Assembly: GCF_003049525.1 (NCBI RefSeq)
Contig: NZ_PYWL01000001.1
Location: forward strand, 806,001 to 870,000
Direction of reading: 5' to 3'
DNA length: 64,000 bases
Source of the DNA: Lysinibacillus fusiformis
Lineage (GTDB): Bacteria; Bacillota; Bacilli; Bacillales_A; Planococcaceae
The position numbers and the translations under genes are program-made. A model generated the notes under the pieces. The model was not told where the DNA came from, made no database searches, and saw nothing but the letters and a program-made list of their open reading frames with translations. Positions 9,479 to 17,796 of the stretch are shown here, in pieces (the stretch's first letter is position 1; each line of letters begins with the position of its first letter).

Positions 9479-10786
9479 TTATTTTCCGTCTCTTCTCAAC
9501 AAAGTTAATATTCTCTGTTTAATGGTTGAATGCATTGAATCATCTTCTAAAAAATCTAAAGGGAAATATATTTTATGGTCACGCTTCATCCGACCTGAAA
9601 TGGAATCAACAATAATTGATTCACGTGAAAGCTCACGTAGTTCACCATTTTTCATTTCTAGGAAAATCGGCACGCGCACTTCCTCTTCACCAGGTCTGTA
9701 AAAATCATACGGCAGATCTGCCGTTGTATCATGAACAAGATAATAGTCTGGGTTCAAGTCTGCCTCTTTGAAAAGTTCCTGTAGTTTTTGATATTTATCA
9801 AGCTCTACTCCTGGATCTAAATCAATGTATTGGAATAGCTTACGATTAACAAAGCGACGACTTAAATCACTTAGAATAGTATCTTCCTCTTGCATCCATA
9901 GTTGAAAATATGTAAAAAGAATACTCTCATCTAAGGCAAGATAATCCTCGAGCGTAATTGCGTTACGGAAAAATGCTAGGAAGTGTGTAGGTTCATGCTT
10001 AAATATATAGCCTTCCAAGCTCAATTGTTTTACTCGTTTTAAAATTTTATTTAAAATCACCTCTGCACTTCGTGACACAGGATGGAAGTAAATTTGTAAG
10101 TACATTTGATAGCGACTCATAATATAATCTTCTACTGCATGCATACCAGTAGCTTTTATGACCACTTGGTTTTTTCGAGGACGCATTACTCTTAAAATCC
10201 GCTCCATATCAAAGTGACCATAACTAACGCCAGTAAAATAAGCATCACGTTGTAGATAATCCATACGATCCGCATCAATTTGGCTTGAAATTAAGCTAAT
10301 GACTTGTTTGTTTGGATATGTCTTTTCGATTACTTGTGATACCTTTTCAGGAAAATCAGCTGCCACTTTTTTCAACACAGCATTGACTTCCGTATCACCC
10401 AATAAAATTTCTCTCGTATAATATTCATGATCCAGCTCAAAGACATTTTCAAATGCATGTGAGAATGGCCCATGTCCTAAATCATGTAGGAGTGCCGCAC
10501 ATAGCACTAAAAGTCGTTCACCCTCATCCCAATCTGGACGACCAACAAAGATATCATCCACTATACGGCGTACTATTTCATAAACACCAAGCGAATGGCT
10601 AAAGCGGCTGTGTTCCGCCCCATGAAAGACTAAAAATGTGGTACCAAGCTGACGAATTCTACGTAAACGCTGAAATTCTCTTGTACCTACTAAATCCCAT
10701 ATCACTTGGTCTCGAACATGTACATAACGGTGAACAGGGTCTTTAAATACCTTTTCTTCTTGTAATTTAGCGTTTGCATATGTCAT
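9479..10786 (-). CDS. ywfO: HD-domain dNTPase-like phosphohydrolase YwfO
   Basis: This 435-residue cytoplasmic protein belongs to the dGTPase/SAMHD1-like HD superfamily. The metal-binding signature is visible as HSRFSHSLGVYE (H...), ALLHDLGHGPFSH (HD) and later SSQIDADRMDYLQRDAY (D). Enterococcal relatives hydrolyse dNTPs under allosteric control; the activity here is inferred. The ATG has a GGGGGTG site. In B. subtilis ywfO also neighbours rsfA, as here. Confidence 0.88.
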   Translation of the reverse strand: MTYANAKLQEEKVFKDPVHRYVHVRDQVIWDLVGTREFQRLRRIRQLGTTFLVFHGAEHSRFSHSLGVYEIVRRIVDDIFVGRPDWDEGERLLVLCAALLHDLGHGPFSHAFENVFELDHEYYTREILLGDTEVNAVLKKVAADFPEKVSQVIEKTYPNKQVISLISSQIDADRMDYLQRDAYFTGVSYGHFDMERILRVMRPRKNQVVIKATGMHAVEDYIMSRYQMYLQIYFHPVSRSAEVILNKILKRVKQLSLEGYIFKHEPTHFLAFFRNAITLEDYLALDESILFTYFQLWMQEEDTILSDLSRRFVNRKLFQYIDLDPGVELDKYQKLQELFKEADLNPDYYLVHDTTADLPYDFYRPGEEEVRVPIFLEMKNGELRELSRESIIVDSISGRMKRDHKIYFPLDFLEDDSMHSTIKQRILTLLRRDGK

Positions 10787-10929
10787 TTGTATAGCACCCC
10801 CATTTTGTTATAGTTCTATTATATGCGATAAATCTAGGACTAGCATACTTATTCACTTTTTTCTATAGATACTAACAACCTTTTTCAATCATATTCACAA
10901 TTATTCTAAATTTCTATTGAATAAATGAA

Positions 10930-10967
10930 CAAAAAGCTTTCTCCAACCAAGTAGAGACAGCTTTTTG
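10930..10967 (-). terminator. Terminator of the DUF1450 gene
   Basis: A nine-bp stem (10930-10938 with 10959-10967). The arms end in A- and T-tracts, so the hairpin could act in either direction. Confidence 0.7.
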
Positions 10968-10969
10968 TT

Positions 10970-11197
10970 TTACTTATTCTTTAATTTTGTTAAAACCTTT
11001 TCCATTAGTTCTTCTTCTGTTAACGCAGCAACAGGGCGGCTATTTACGAAGGTAAATGTTTTTTTGCGTCCTGGACCACAATAAGAATGACAGCCAATTT
11101 CGATGGTTGCATCAGGATCGATTTCCTTTAATTTTGGAATTAACGTTTTTAAGTTAACGGCCTGACATTCATCGCAAACTTTAAACTCGTTTGCCAT
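10970..11197 (-). CDS. DUF1450 family small cysteine protein
   Basis: This 75-residue protein starts at the ATG at 11197, which has an AAAGGG site; an upstream extension to 11236 has none. It carries Cys8 and Cys11 (VCDEC) plus Cys36 and Cys40 (GCHSYCGP), the arrangement of DUF1450 proteins of Bacilli. The pattern suggests metal binding or a thioredoxin-like [2Fe-2S] fold, but no function is established. The last quarter is a basic helix. Confidence 0.75.
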   Translation of the reverse strand: MANEFKVCDECQAVNLKTLIPKLKEIDPDATIEIGCHSYCGPGRKKTFTFVNSRPVAALTEEELMEKVLTKLKNK

Positions 11198-11433
11198 CTT
11201 GTCAACAACCCTTTCTATATAGTATTTTTCAAACAAAAACCGCTCGCTCTATGGAACGTATGACCTTCACATATTTAAGTATGCAGCATACGTACAAACC
11301 TACAACGGGTATTGTATCGTACTTTTCCCCTTCTATTCAAGCATAATTCCTTTCACATGGATGAATAAAAGGTTAAAAGATTGGTCATGCTAGTCTTAAA
11401 TAATAAGTTCCAAAAAAGGTGGAGGTTTTTAAT

Positions 11434-12084
11434 ATGAGTAAAATCAGACAAGATGCTTGGTTAGAAGAAAATGATGAATTATTAGCAGAGGCGGTCATTC
11501 GTCACGTAACGGAGGGAAGCACACAGCTAAACGCTTTTGAAGAAGCTGGTGATGCGTTAAATCGTACGGCTGCAGCCTGTGGTTTCCGTTGGAATGCTGT
11601 TGTTCGGAAAGAATATGAAGAACAATTGGCAGAGGCTAAAAAAGAAAGAAAAGAAAGAATGCGAGTGTTAGGAGCTCCTGCAAGACGTCGCACTTCTAGT
11701 ATGTTTACAGTAAATAGTAGTGCAGCAGAAGGAAAATCAATTCCGCTATCTGCTCTTTCTCTTGATATTGTTATAGCTTATTTACTACGTTTACAGCATT
11801 CTGGTGAAGTAGGAAATGAATCTTCAAAATGGAGACAACTTGTTCATGTAACATCAGAGAAAAATAAAAAACTAGAGAAAACAATTACAAAGCTCGAAGA
11901 AGAAAACCGAGCAATCCGCAAAGATTACGAACAATTCGTTCAAATTATGAATCGTGCTAGACGACTTGTTACATTAGATGAAGAGGAAGAACGTGTTGCA
12001 CCAGTTTTTAAAATGGAGAAAAACGGAAATCTCGTAGTAAGTAGTTCTAATTTCCAGCCTGAAAATGGCGATGCGCTTAATTAG
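11434..12084 (+). CDS. rsfA: RsfA family prespore transcription factor
   Basis: This 216-residue protein has an N-terminal Myb/SANT-like DNA-binding domain ([20 protein letters not shown], then [14 protein letters not shown]), a basic linker and a C-terminal coiled coil (about 135-175). In B. subtilis RsfA modulates sigma-F-dependent genes in the forespore. The ATG at 11434 follows GGTGGAGG; the frame is open to a GTG 15 bases earlier that overlaps the ribosome binding site. It sits beside ywfO as in B. subtilis. Its stop codon lies inside the terminator loop. Confidence 0.85.
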   Translation: MSKIRQDAWLEENDELLAEAVIRHVTEGSTQLNAFEEAGDALNRTAAACGFRWNAVVRKEYEEQLAEAKKERKERMRVLGAPARRRTSSMFTVNSSAAEGKSIPLSALSLDIVIAYLLRLQHSGEVGNESSKWRQLVHVTSEKNKKLEKTITKLEEENRAIRKDYEQFVQIMNRARRLVTLDEEEERVAPVFKMEKNGNLVVSSSNFQPENGDALN

Positions 12085-12102
12085 CAGCATCGCCTTTTTT
12101 TT
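12067..12102 (+). terminator. Terminator overlapping the end of rsfA
   Basis: An 8-bp stem GGCGATGC/GCATCGCC (12067-12074 with 12087-12094) followed by eight T. The left arm is coding and the TAG stop is in the loop. Confidence 0.88.
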
Positions 12103-12122
12103 ATGTGTGTTAATAGTAGTCT

Positions 12123-12959
12123 CTATTCATGTCGTTCTAGCATTTTGGCATTACGCTCAAAAACACGCTTTAAATAGAAACCGTATAATGTTAATTCTTC
12201 GTCATGAAAAGATTCTGGATGTACATTTCCACCTAAGTGATGAAGGTATTGCTGTAGACGAATAACGACTGCCTCTACTGTTAAATGTGGATCGACAAGC
12301 TCCGATAATGATGCCATGACTTCAGGAACGATTTGTGGATAAGTAAATTTCGTCTCTTCCTGCTGTAAGCTTTCCTCGTAAAAATCTCGAATAAGGGCAG
12401 CACGCTGTGAGCCGCTACCTTCTATACATAAATAGATTTGTACAGCTACACCTTGGCGTAAACGCCTTTGTGAAATCCCTGCAAACTTTTTCCCTTCAAT
12501 ACTTAGATCATACGAACCGGGGCAATATGAGCCTACTATTTCATAGGCTTCAATCTTCTCAGCCACCTCTGGAAATAAACCTTTGACGAGGTCGACCATC
12601 ACATCATAGCCATCATTTATGCTTAAAGAATTCATTTGCTCAGATAATACAATGGAAATGTTTAGAACCCCTTCATCAAGGACAACAGCTAATCCACCTG
12701 AATTCCGAACGATAGGTTGATAACCTCTCGATTTCAGTAAATCCATTCCCTGCTGTACATATGGTAAACGATGATCTTGGATGCCAAGCACAACAGATGC
12801 CTCGTGAACCCATGTCCGAACAGTTGGTGGTGATACTAATTGTCCAACTAGCTGGCACAACGTATCATCGGTTGCAAAGGATTCTAACGGAGATCGCTGC
12901 TTTGCGCTAATTGATTGATCATAATAACGCCAATTTGGCTGCTGTAAAATACTTTTCAT
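12123..12959 (-). CDS. lipL: Octanoyl-[GcvH]:protein N-octanoyltransferase (lipoyl relay)
   Basis: This 278-residue enzyme moves octanoyl groups from GcvH to E2 subunits of 2-oxoacid dehydrogenases during lipoate assembly. It has the biotin/lipoate ligase-like fold: RNSGGLAVVLDEGVLNISI near 85-103, the acyl-accepting Cys146 in GSYCPGSYDLSI and a Lys-containing GKKFAGISQRR loop (157-167). LipL uses such a Cys for a thioester intermediate, which separates it from ATP-dependent ligases. The ATG has an AGAGGAG site. It is the YwfL orthologue by position next to rsfA. The pta gene found between lipL and hemQ in B. subtilis is missing. Confidence 0.88.
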   Translation of the reverse strand: MKSILQQPNWRYYDQSISAKQRSPLESFATDDTLCQLVGQLVSPPTVRTWVHEASVVLGIQDHRLPYVQQGMDLLKSRGYQPIVRNSGGLAVVLDEGVLNISIVLSEQMNSLSINDGYDVMVDLVKGLFPEVAEKIEAYEIVGSYCPGSYDLSIEGKKFAGISQRRLRQGVAVQIYLCIEGSGSQRAALIRDFYEESLQQEETKFTYPQIVPEVMASLSELVDPHLTVEAVVIRLQQYLHHLGGNVHPESFHDEELTLYGFYLKRVFERNAKMLERHE

Positions 12960-13114
12960 ATTGGTACTCCTCTAATTCCATCTCTTCTCTTTAGCATACA
13001 TCATCTAAAGTTGGTGTCAAATTCGTGAAAACCATTCATGAACTTAGGGATTTTGCACAAACTATGATAAACTAATTTTGAATAGTATTCACTTATAAAG
13101 GAGTGTTTTCAATA

Positions 13115-13864
13115 ATGAATGAAGCAGCAATTACGTTAGATGGATGGTACGCTTTACATGATTTTCGCTCAATTGATTGGGCTTCATGGAAGCTCGTTTC
13201 TGCTGAAGAACGTCAAGCAGCAGTAGAAGAATTTCTTGCTTATTTAGAGAAATTAAATGAAGCAGATCTCGCTAAAACAGGTGCTCATGCCTTCTATGCA
13301 ATCGTTGGTCAAAAGGCTGACTTTATGATTATGACATTGCGTGAAACAATGGATGAGCTACAAGAGCTTGAAGCAGAATTTAATAAATTAGCCATTGCTG
13401 ATTTTACAATTCCTACATACTCTTATGTATCTGTTGTTGAGCTTTCAAACTATTTAGCTGGTGAATCAAATGAAGATCCATACCAAAATCCACATGTACG
13501 TGCACGTCTATACCCTGAGCTTCCTCGTTCTAAATATGTGTGCTTCTACCCTATGGATAAACGCCGTCAAGGGAATGATAACTGGTACATGCTATCAATG
13601 GATGAGCGTAAATCATTAATGCGTTCTCATGGTATGATTGGTCGCGGTTATGCTGGTAAAGTAAAGCAAATTATTACAGGCTCTGTTGGCTTTGATGATC
13701 ACGAGTGGGGCGTTACATTATTTGCTGATGACGTTTTACAATTCAAAAAATTAGTGTATGAAATGCGCTTTGATGAAGTATCTGCTCGCTATGGTGAGTT
13801 TGGTGCATTCTTCGTCGGAAATCTACTTGATAACGATAAATTAGTTACATTCTTAACGGTTTAA
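13115..13864 (+). CDS. hemQ: Coproheme decarboxylase (HemQ/ChdC)
   Basis: This 249-residue enzyme carries out the last step of the coproporphyrin-dependent haem pathway, decarboxylating coproheme III to haem b with peroxide. Family landmarks are present: Tyr145 in CFYPMDKRR, the catalytic radical residue, and His172 in RSHGMIGR, the proximal haem ligand. The ATG at 13115 has an AAAGGAG site; an upstream GTG at 13103 overlaps it and is unlikely. A strong terminator follows, so the gene is probably monocistronic. Confidence 0.92.
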   Translation: MNEAAITLDGWYALHDFRSIDWASWKLVSAEERQAAVEEFLAYLEKLNEADLAKTGAHAFYAIVGQKADFMIMTLRETMDELQELEAEFNKLAIADFTIPTYSYVSVVELSNYLAGESNEDPYQNPHVRARLYPELPRSKYVCFYPMDKRRQGNDNWYMLSMDERKSLMRSHGMIGRGYAGKVKQIITGSVGFDDHEWGVTLFADDVLQFKKLVYEMRFDEVSARYGEFGAFFVGNLLDNDKLVTFLTV

Positions 13865-13874
13865 TACGTACATT

Positions 13875-13911
13875 AAAAAATGCGGGTCCCTAGTGAGGAC
13901 TCGCATTTTTT
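13875..13911. terminator. Bidirectional terminator after hemQ
   Basis: A 14-15-bp stem with one mismatch, AAAAAATGCGGGTCC paired with GGACTCGCATTTTTT. The right arm reaches the stop codon of the convergent small gene at 13910. Confidence 0.85.
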
Positions 13912-14092
13912 AAATTTCGTTTTCTTCCGCATTCTCAGCTTCAAATATTAAGATGATTGTATGAATAAAAAATCCGGTAAGAATCATCAGAAAGACCAAA
14001 TACCAATTATACGGCTGATGATAGTATTCTGCTATCCCGACTGCCATAAAGGCACTAATAATTATTGCTACAAACATACTAAAAATACGCAT
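13910..14092 (-). CDS. Small two-helix membrane protein (paralogue A)
   Basis: This 60-residue protein has two predicted membrane helices (about 3-20 and 29-50) separated by AEYYHQPYNWYL, with an acidic C-terminus. The ATG has an AAGGAGCG site. It is clearly related to the next gene at 14253-14423: EYYxQPxxWYL and GFFIxTIILI are shared. I recognise no characterised family. The conserved aromatic turn between the helices suggests a shared functional surface. Confidence 0.75.
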   Translation of the reverse strand: MRIFSMFVAIIISAFMAVGIAEYYHQPYNWYLVFLMILTGFFIHTIILIFEAENAEENEI

Positions 14093-14184
14093 TGTAACGC
14101 TCCTTCATGAAAGCAAAAATAAATTCAACCTTAGTATGTCTCTGAATATCGTTACTATACTGGCTAAGCAAAATTATCTATAAA

Positions 14185-14217
14185 ATAAAAAAGTGCCATC
14201 CCTCTGCGATGACACTT
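14185..14217 (-). terminator. Terminator of small membrane protein B
   Basis: A ten-bp stem with one G-T pair (14191-14200 with 14208-14217) followed by six T on the minus strand. Confidence 0.78.
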
Positions 14218-14252
14218 CCTTAATCATTGAATTTACTTTTTTTCATATTTCC

Positions 14253-14423
14253 TCAAGAGCTTTCGTCCTTTACTTTTAAAATTAAGATGATCGTTTGAAT
14301 AAAAAAACCAATCACTATTATTAAAATAAATAGATACCAATGGAGCGGCTGTCCATAATACTCCCCTAGTAAAAAGGCCAGCACCGCACTTAGTAATATC
14401 CCAAACCATACCCCTATTTCCAT
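14253..14423 (-). CDS. Small two-helix membrane protein (paralogue B)
   Basis: This 56-residue gene begins MEIGVWFGILLSAVLAFLLG and ends VKDESS. The ATG at 14423 is preceded by GAGGTG at a spacing of seven. It has two membrane helices around GEYYGQPLHWYL and then GFFIQTIILI, matching the protein at 13910-14092. The shared aromatic loop, the good ribosome binding site and its own terminator show this frame is the coding one, not the longer ORF in another frame. Function unknown; probably a tandem duplication. Confidence 0.78.
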   Translation of the reverse strand: MEIGVWFGILLSAVLAFLLGEYYGQPLHWYLFILIIVIGFFIQTIILILKVKDESS

Positions 14424-14669
14424 AAGTAATCACCTCACATGTACGGCCTACACATGCAATTTATTGATCTCCTATTCCCCTATTTATACCTTTTTCTATT
14501 TACCCAATTTTTCATAAACGTTATCTAATATGAATGGCTTTTAGATTATTTTTTACGGACTTGTCGTTATTACTACTATATGCGTAGTACCTTTGTTGTG
14601 TGAATTTCTTTCTTCACAAAATTGAACATGTCTACAATACCATCATGCATATACTGACAGCGAGGAGGT

Positions 14670-15095
14670 ATGAAAATCGCTGTTATTAAGACGAATGATG
14701 CCCAGACAGCCCTGCTAGCAAGGCTTATGCGTGCCGAGGCAGAAGGCGAAGGTGAGTTAGGCATGCTGATGGTTGGGAATGTTGGCGTTAATCGTGTAAG
14801 GGGTGATTGTTTAGATTTTGGTGATATTCGAACAATTGAACAGATGGTTTATCAGCGTCCAGGTGGCTTTGAAGCAACTCAAAAAAGTTATTTTTATCAA
14901 CGAGCACGTGATCAAGATATCCGGTTAGCCAAAAGGGTGATTCAAGGCGAAAGATTTCATCCAGCTAACCGTTCCTTGTGGTTTTTCATGCCGGCGGGCG
15001 ATTGTCCTGCACAATGGTATGGCCAATGGAATACAGGCAGATACAAATCTCATTGCTTCTTCTCGCCAACTGAAGAAGATTGTCCTCAAATTTAA
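14670..15095 (+). CDS. cwlJ: Spore cortex-lytic cell wall hydrolase CwlJ
   Basis: This enzyme of about 141 residues is a SleB/CwlJ hydrolase_2 family protein that degrades spore cortex peptidoglycan during germination. It matches CwlJ in length and in LLARLMRAEAEGEGELGM, LMVGNVGVNRVR and WFFMPAGDCPAQWYGQ. No signal peptide is present, as expected for CwlJ, which is retained in the coat. The next gene is gerQ, required for CwlJ localisation in Bacillus. The start is odd: AGGAGGT abuts the ATG at 14670 (spacing one base), while homologues begin with MAVxK, equivalent to the ATC at 14676 (spacing seven). Confidence 0.9.
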   Translation: MKIAVIKTNDAQTALLARLMRAEAEGEGELGMLMVGNVGVNRVRGDCLDFGDIRTIEQMVYQRPGGFEATQKSYFYQRARDQDIRLAKRVIQGERFHPANRSLWFFMPAGDCPAQWYGQWNTGRYKSHCFFSPTEEDCPQI

Positions 15096-15117
15096 AAAGA
15101 AAGTAGGTTGATTATTG

Positions 15118-15453
15118 ATGATGCCTTATTATTGGACACCAACAACGCAACAACAAATGACTCCTCCTCCAGTCACAATCCCGACCGGACGACCACCAGG
15201 CCGCGAAGAGTCCTATATAGAAAATATTTTACGGTTGAATCGCGGAAAACCAGCTACCTTCCATTTTTCTTTTGAGCATGCAGTGGAACAAGGCAAAAAC
15301 ACAAAAACTGTGCGTGGTGTAGTAGAGGCTGCTGGACGAGATCATGTTATCATTCGTGAACTTAAATCCAATCATCGCTTCTTATTCCCAATGATTTACT
15401 TCGATTTTGCTGAATATGATGAAGAAATGGCTTATTTTAATCAAAATCCATAA
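15118..15453 (+). CDS. gerQ: Spore coat protein GerQ
   Basis: This 111-residue coat protein is needed for CwlJ function and is cross-linked by transglutaminase Tgl in B. subtilis. The N-terminus is rich in Gln and Pro (TPTTQQQMTPPP). The conserved C-terminal half contains GREESYIENILRLNRGK, VIIRE and RFLFPMIYFDFAEYDEEM. It starts 22 bases after cwlJ ends and is followed by a strong terminator, giving a two-gene cwlJ-gerQ unit presumably read in the mother cell. The start could be 15118 or 15121. Confidence 0.9.
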   Translation: MMPYYWTPTTQQQMTPPPVTIPTGRPPGREESYIENILRLNRGKPATFHFSFEHAVEQGKNTKTVRGVVEAAGRDHVIIRELKSNHRFLFPMIYFDFAEYDEEMAYFNQNP

Positions 15454-15470
15454 TCGCTATATTGTATCTT

Positions 15471-15523
15471 AAAAATCCGCAATACTCTCACTGACAACAG
15501 TCGATGAGAGTATGCGGATTTTT
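15471..15523. terminator. Strong bidirectional terminator after gerQ
   Basis: A 19-bp stem with a single bulged A, with A- and T-tracts at its ends, between convergent gerQ and the M20 hydrolase. Confidence 0.88.
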
Positions 15524-15536
15524 AACTTGCGCTAGA

Positions 15537-16712
15537 TTAATATTCTTTTAAATATTCCAATGTAGCTTTTCCTAAAGTTTTAGCAGCTATTAGCATTGCA
15601 CGTTCATCAAAATTAAAGCGCGCGTGATGATGTGGATAAGCTGTTTCCCATTCTGGACTTTTCGCACCTGTGAAGAAGAATGTACCAGGTACTTTTTCTA
15701 AATAATATGCAAAATCCTCTCCAACCATAAACGGTGGACAAGTTTTCACTTGCTCTACACCTGGGACAGTTGACGCTAACTGTGCTACAAACTCCTTTTC
15801 CTTCTGATGGTTATACACAGGTGGATAACCTCTTGTATAACGGTATTCATAGCTTGCTCCAAAGGCTAGACAAGTGGCGTTTAGAACGGCTTCTAGCTCC
15901 TGCTCCATCTGTGTGCGCACATCTTCCTCAAAGGTGCGAATTGTGCCTGCCAATTTAACACGATCAGCAATCACATTAAACGGATTAATTGCCTCGAAAT
16001 GACCAATTGTTAAAACGGCTGACTTTAATGGATCAATACGTCTTGAGATAAGTTGTTGTGCGCTGATTACAAACTGCGAGGCAAGAGTAACTGCATCAAT
16101 GGAGTGATGTGGTTCGGCACCATGGCCACCCTTCCCTTGAATAGCAATTTCTACTTTGTCTGCAGCTGCCATAATGGCGCCGTCTTTCACTAAAATTTCC
16201 CCTATCGGAGTGGGAGCCCAGAGATGTGTACCAAAAATAACATCTACACCATCTAAACACCCATCCTCTATCATCGACTTGGCCCCACCTGGTGCCACCT
16301 CTTCAGCGTGCTGATGAATAAATATAATATTTCCTGTGATTTCAGATTTCATTTTATTGAGTGCCTTAGCTAATCCTAGTAATGTTGCTGTATGACCATC
16401 ATGCCCGCAAGCATGCATTTTACCCGCGACCTTTGATTTATAAGGTAAATCATTTTCCTCCTGGATCGCTAATGCATCAAAATCAGCCCGTAACGCCACT
16501 GTTTTTCCTGGCCTTGCACCACGTAGCACGGCAACTACACCTCTTCCACCTACCCCTTCACGAACCTCATGACCCAATTCTTTATGATAGGCAGCTATAT
16601 AGGCTGGTGTCTCCACTTCTTCAAAGGATAATTCAGGATATTCGTGCAAGTGACGACGAATCCCTACCATCTCTTCATAATTCTCATCTATTAAAGTAAA
16701 TAGCTTTTCCAT
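15537..16712 (-). CDS. M20D family amidohydrolase (aminoacylase/hippurate hydrolase-like)
   Basis: This 391-residue metal-dependent hydrolase removes acyl groups from N-acyl amino acids or related amides. Motifs include RRHLHEYPELSFEE, RADFDALAI, HACGHDGHTA, HQHAEEVAPGGAKSM and a dimerisation insert GKGGHGAEPHHSIDAV; the zinc ligands Cys, His, Glu and His all appear present. The ATG at 16712 has a GAGAGG site nine bases upstream. N-acetyl-diaminopimelate deacetylase, IAA-amino acid hydrolase and YtnL-type enzymes share the family, so the substrate is not assigned. Confidence 0.85.
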   Translation of the reverse strand: MEKLFTLIDENYEEMVGIRRHLHEYPELSFEEVETPAYIAAYHKELGHEVREGVGGRGVVAVLRGARPGKTVALRADFDALAIQEENDLPYKSKVAGKMHACGHDGHTATLLGLAKALNKMKSEITGNIIFIHQHAEEVAPGGAKSMIEDGCLDGVDVIFGTHLWAPTPIGEILVKDGAIMAAADKVEIAIQGKGGHGAEPHHSIDAVTLASQFVISAQQLISRRIDPLKSAVLTIGHFEAINPFNVIADRVKLAGTIRTFEEDVRTQMEQELEAVLNATCLAFGASYEYRYTRGYPPVYNHQKEKEFVAQLASTVPGVEQVKTCPPFMVGEDFAYYLEKVPGTFFFTGAKSPEWETAYPHHHARFNFDERAMLIAAKTLGKATLEYLKEY

Positions 16713-16823
16713 CCTACACAACCTCTCTTTTTGTATTTTCGAAATATTGCAAGTAATAGTAGTAGTGTACTATAAATTCTTACAAAAAGAATAGGATTTA
16801 AATCGTAATCTTACAAAATAAAG

Positions 16824-16854
16824 AAAAAACCCTCCTACAAATCATGTAAGAGAG
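16824..16854 (-). terminator. Terminator of the ywdK operon
   Basis: A nine-bp stem (16830-16838 with 16846-16854, two G-T pairs) followed by six T on the minus strand. Confidence 0.75.
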
Positions 16855-16867
16855 TCCTAATTTTAAA

Positions 16868-17248
16868 TTAACGAGCATGTTTTAAAGCCGATAAAATAAT
16901 AAGTATCCATCCAATTAAAAATAGTACACCACCAATTGGTGTAATCGCGCCCAATACTTTAATACCACTAATCGCTAATACGTATAAGCTACCAGAAAAG
17001 AAGACAATCCCAAAATTAAAGAAAATTCCTGCCAAATTCAATTGCTTCACTTCACCAAATAATTTAGAACTCATTAATAGTCCGATTACTAACAAACCAG
17101 TAGCATGGAACATTTGATATTGAACAGCCGTCTCCCAAATACCTTGACTATAATCATCTAAAATTTCCTTTAAAGCGTGTGCACCAAATGCACCAAAGGC
17201 TACTGCTAATAGGCCATGGAGAGCCCCTGTCACGATAAATTTTTTCAT
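16868..17248 (-). CDS. ywdK: DUF423 membrane protein YwdK
   Basis: This 126-residue protein has four predicted membrane helices and the DUF423 signature FGAFGAHALK near the N-terminus, with SGSLYVLAISG and TPIGGVLFLIGW later. No function is established for the family. It is the last gene of a minus-strand group with ywdI and the four-cysteine gene, in the same local order as B. subtilis. Confidence 0.85.
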   Translation of the reverse strand: MKKFIVTGALHGLLAVAFGAFGAHALKEILDDYSQGIWETAVQYQMFHATGLLVIGLLMSSKLFGEVKQLNLAGIFFNFGIVFFSGSLYVLAISGIKVLGAITPIGGVLFLIGWILIILSALKHAR

Positions 17249-17275
17249 TGCGCGTTACCCTACCTTTAATATTGA

Positions 17276-17545
17276 TTAAAAATCAAAAATTGAATCACCA
17301 TTGGCTCCATCTTCTTCAATTTTGGATGTAGATAAACTAGATGGCTTCATCTCTGATACAAGCATTTGTGGTAAATGCTTAGAAGGTGTTGTGATAGATG
17401 GCGTATTACTAGGAGAATCTAACACCACATCACATAATGCTCGAATTGCTGTAAGAGCTTCGCGGATCTGCTGATCATTCCCTGCATTTTTTGCACCAGA
17501 TAATTGTTTTTCAAGTTGTTGTATAACGGCTTGATAAGGAATCAT
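17276..17545 (-). CDS. ywdI: YwdI family protein
   Basis: This 89-residue soluble protein has an N-terminal helix (MIPYQAVIQQLEKQL) and an Asp-Phe-rich end (GDSIFDF). Length, context and sequence fit YwdI (DUF5327) of Bacilli. Its ATG overlaps the TGA of the upstream four-cysteine gene (ATGA), so translation is probably coupled. Function unknown. Confidence 0.75.
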   Translation of the reverse strand: MIPYQAVIQQLEKQLSGAKNAGNDQQIREALTAIRALCDVVLDSPSNTPSITTPSKHLPQMLVSEMKPSSLSTSKIEEDGANGDSIFDF

Positions 17546-17721
17546 TGCATTCTCCTACTTTCTACTTTTGGTACAAATTTTAAACATTCCATACCTGAGG
17601 ATTGTTTCACGACAACGGATGGAATTTGTTTTGTTTTAAAGCCATATGCGACACAGGCACGTGGAGTCTGAGGGTCCCAGGTTACTTTAAAAAAATGACA
17701 TTGAAAACAATTCGTCTTCAT
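17542..17721 (-). CDS. Small four-cysteine protein next to ung
   Basis: This 59-residue gene starts at an ATG with an AGAGGGA site. It contains Cys5-x2-Cys8, Cys23 and Cys46, with the blocks FFKVTWDPQTPRACVAYGFK and IPSVVVKQSSGMEC. Small Firmicute and proteobacterial proteins with this TWDP...YGFK...PS...SSG..C pattern are, as I recall, often mislabelled uracil-DNA glycosylase. Four cysteines suggest a zinc ribbon or Fe-S site. It overlaps ywdI by four bases, and ung lies just upstream. It was found by direct reading of the gap. Confidence 0.82.
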   Translation of the reverse strand: MKTNCFQCHFFKVTWDPQTPRACVAYGFKTKQIPSVVVKQSSGMECLKFVPKVESRRMQ

Positions 17722-17796
17722 CGTTGTCCCTCTCTTTCATCTATCTTAACTGTATCACGATTTATGTAGTGTATAAAGTAAACGATTTGTGCCAAT

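Noticed and set aside
14233..14433. A 66-codon minus-strand ORF
   Set aside because: A different frame of the same strand (14253-14423) encodes a protein clearly related to its neighbour and has the correct ribosome binding site, so the longer ORF is a shadow.
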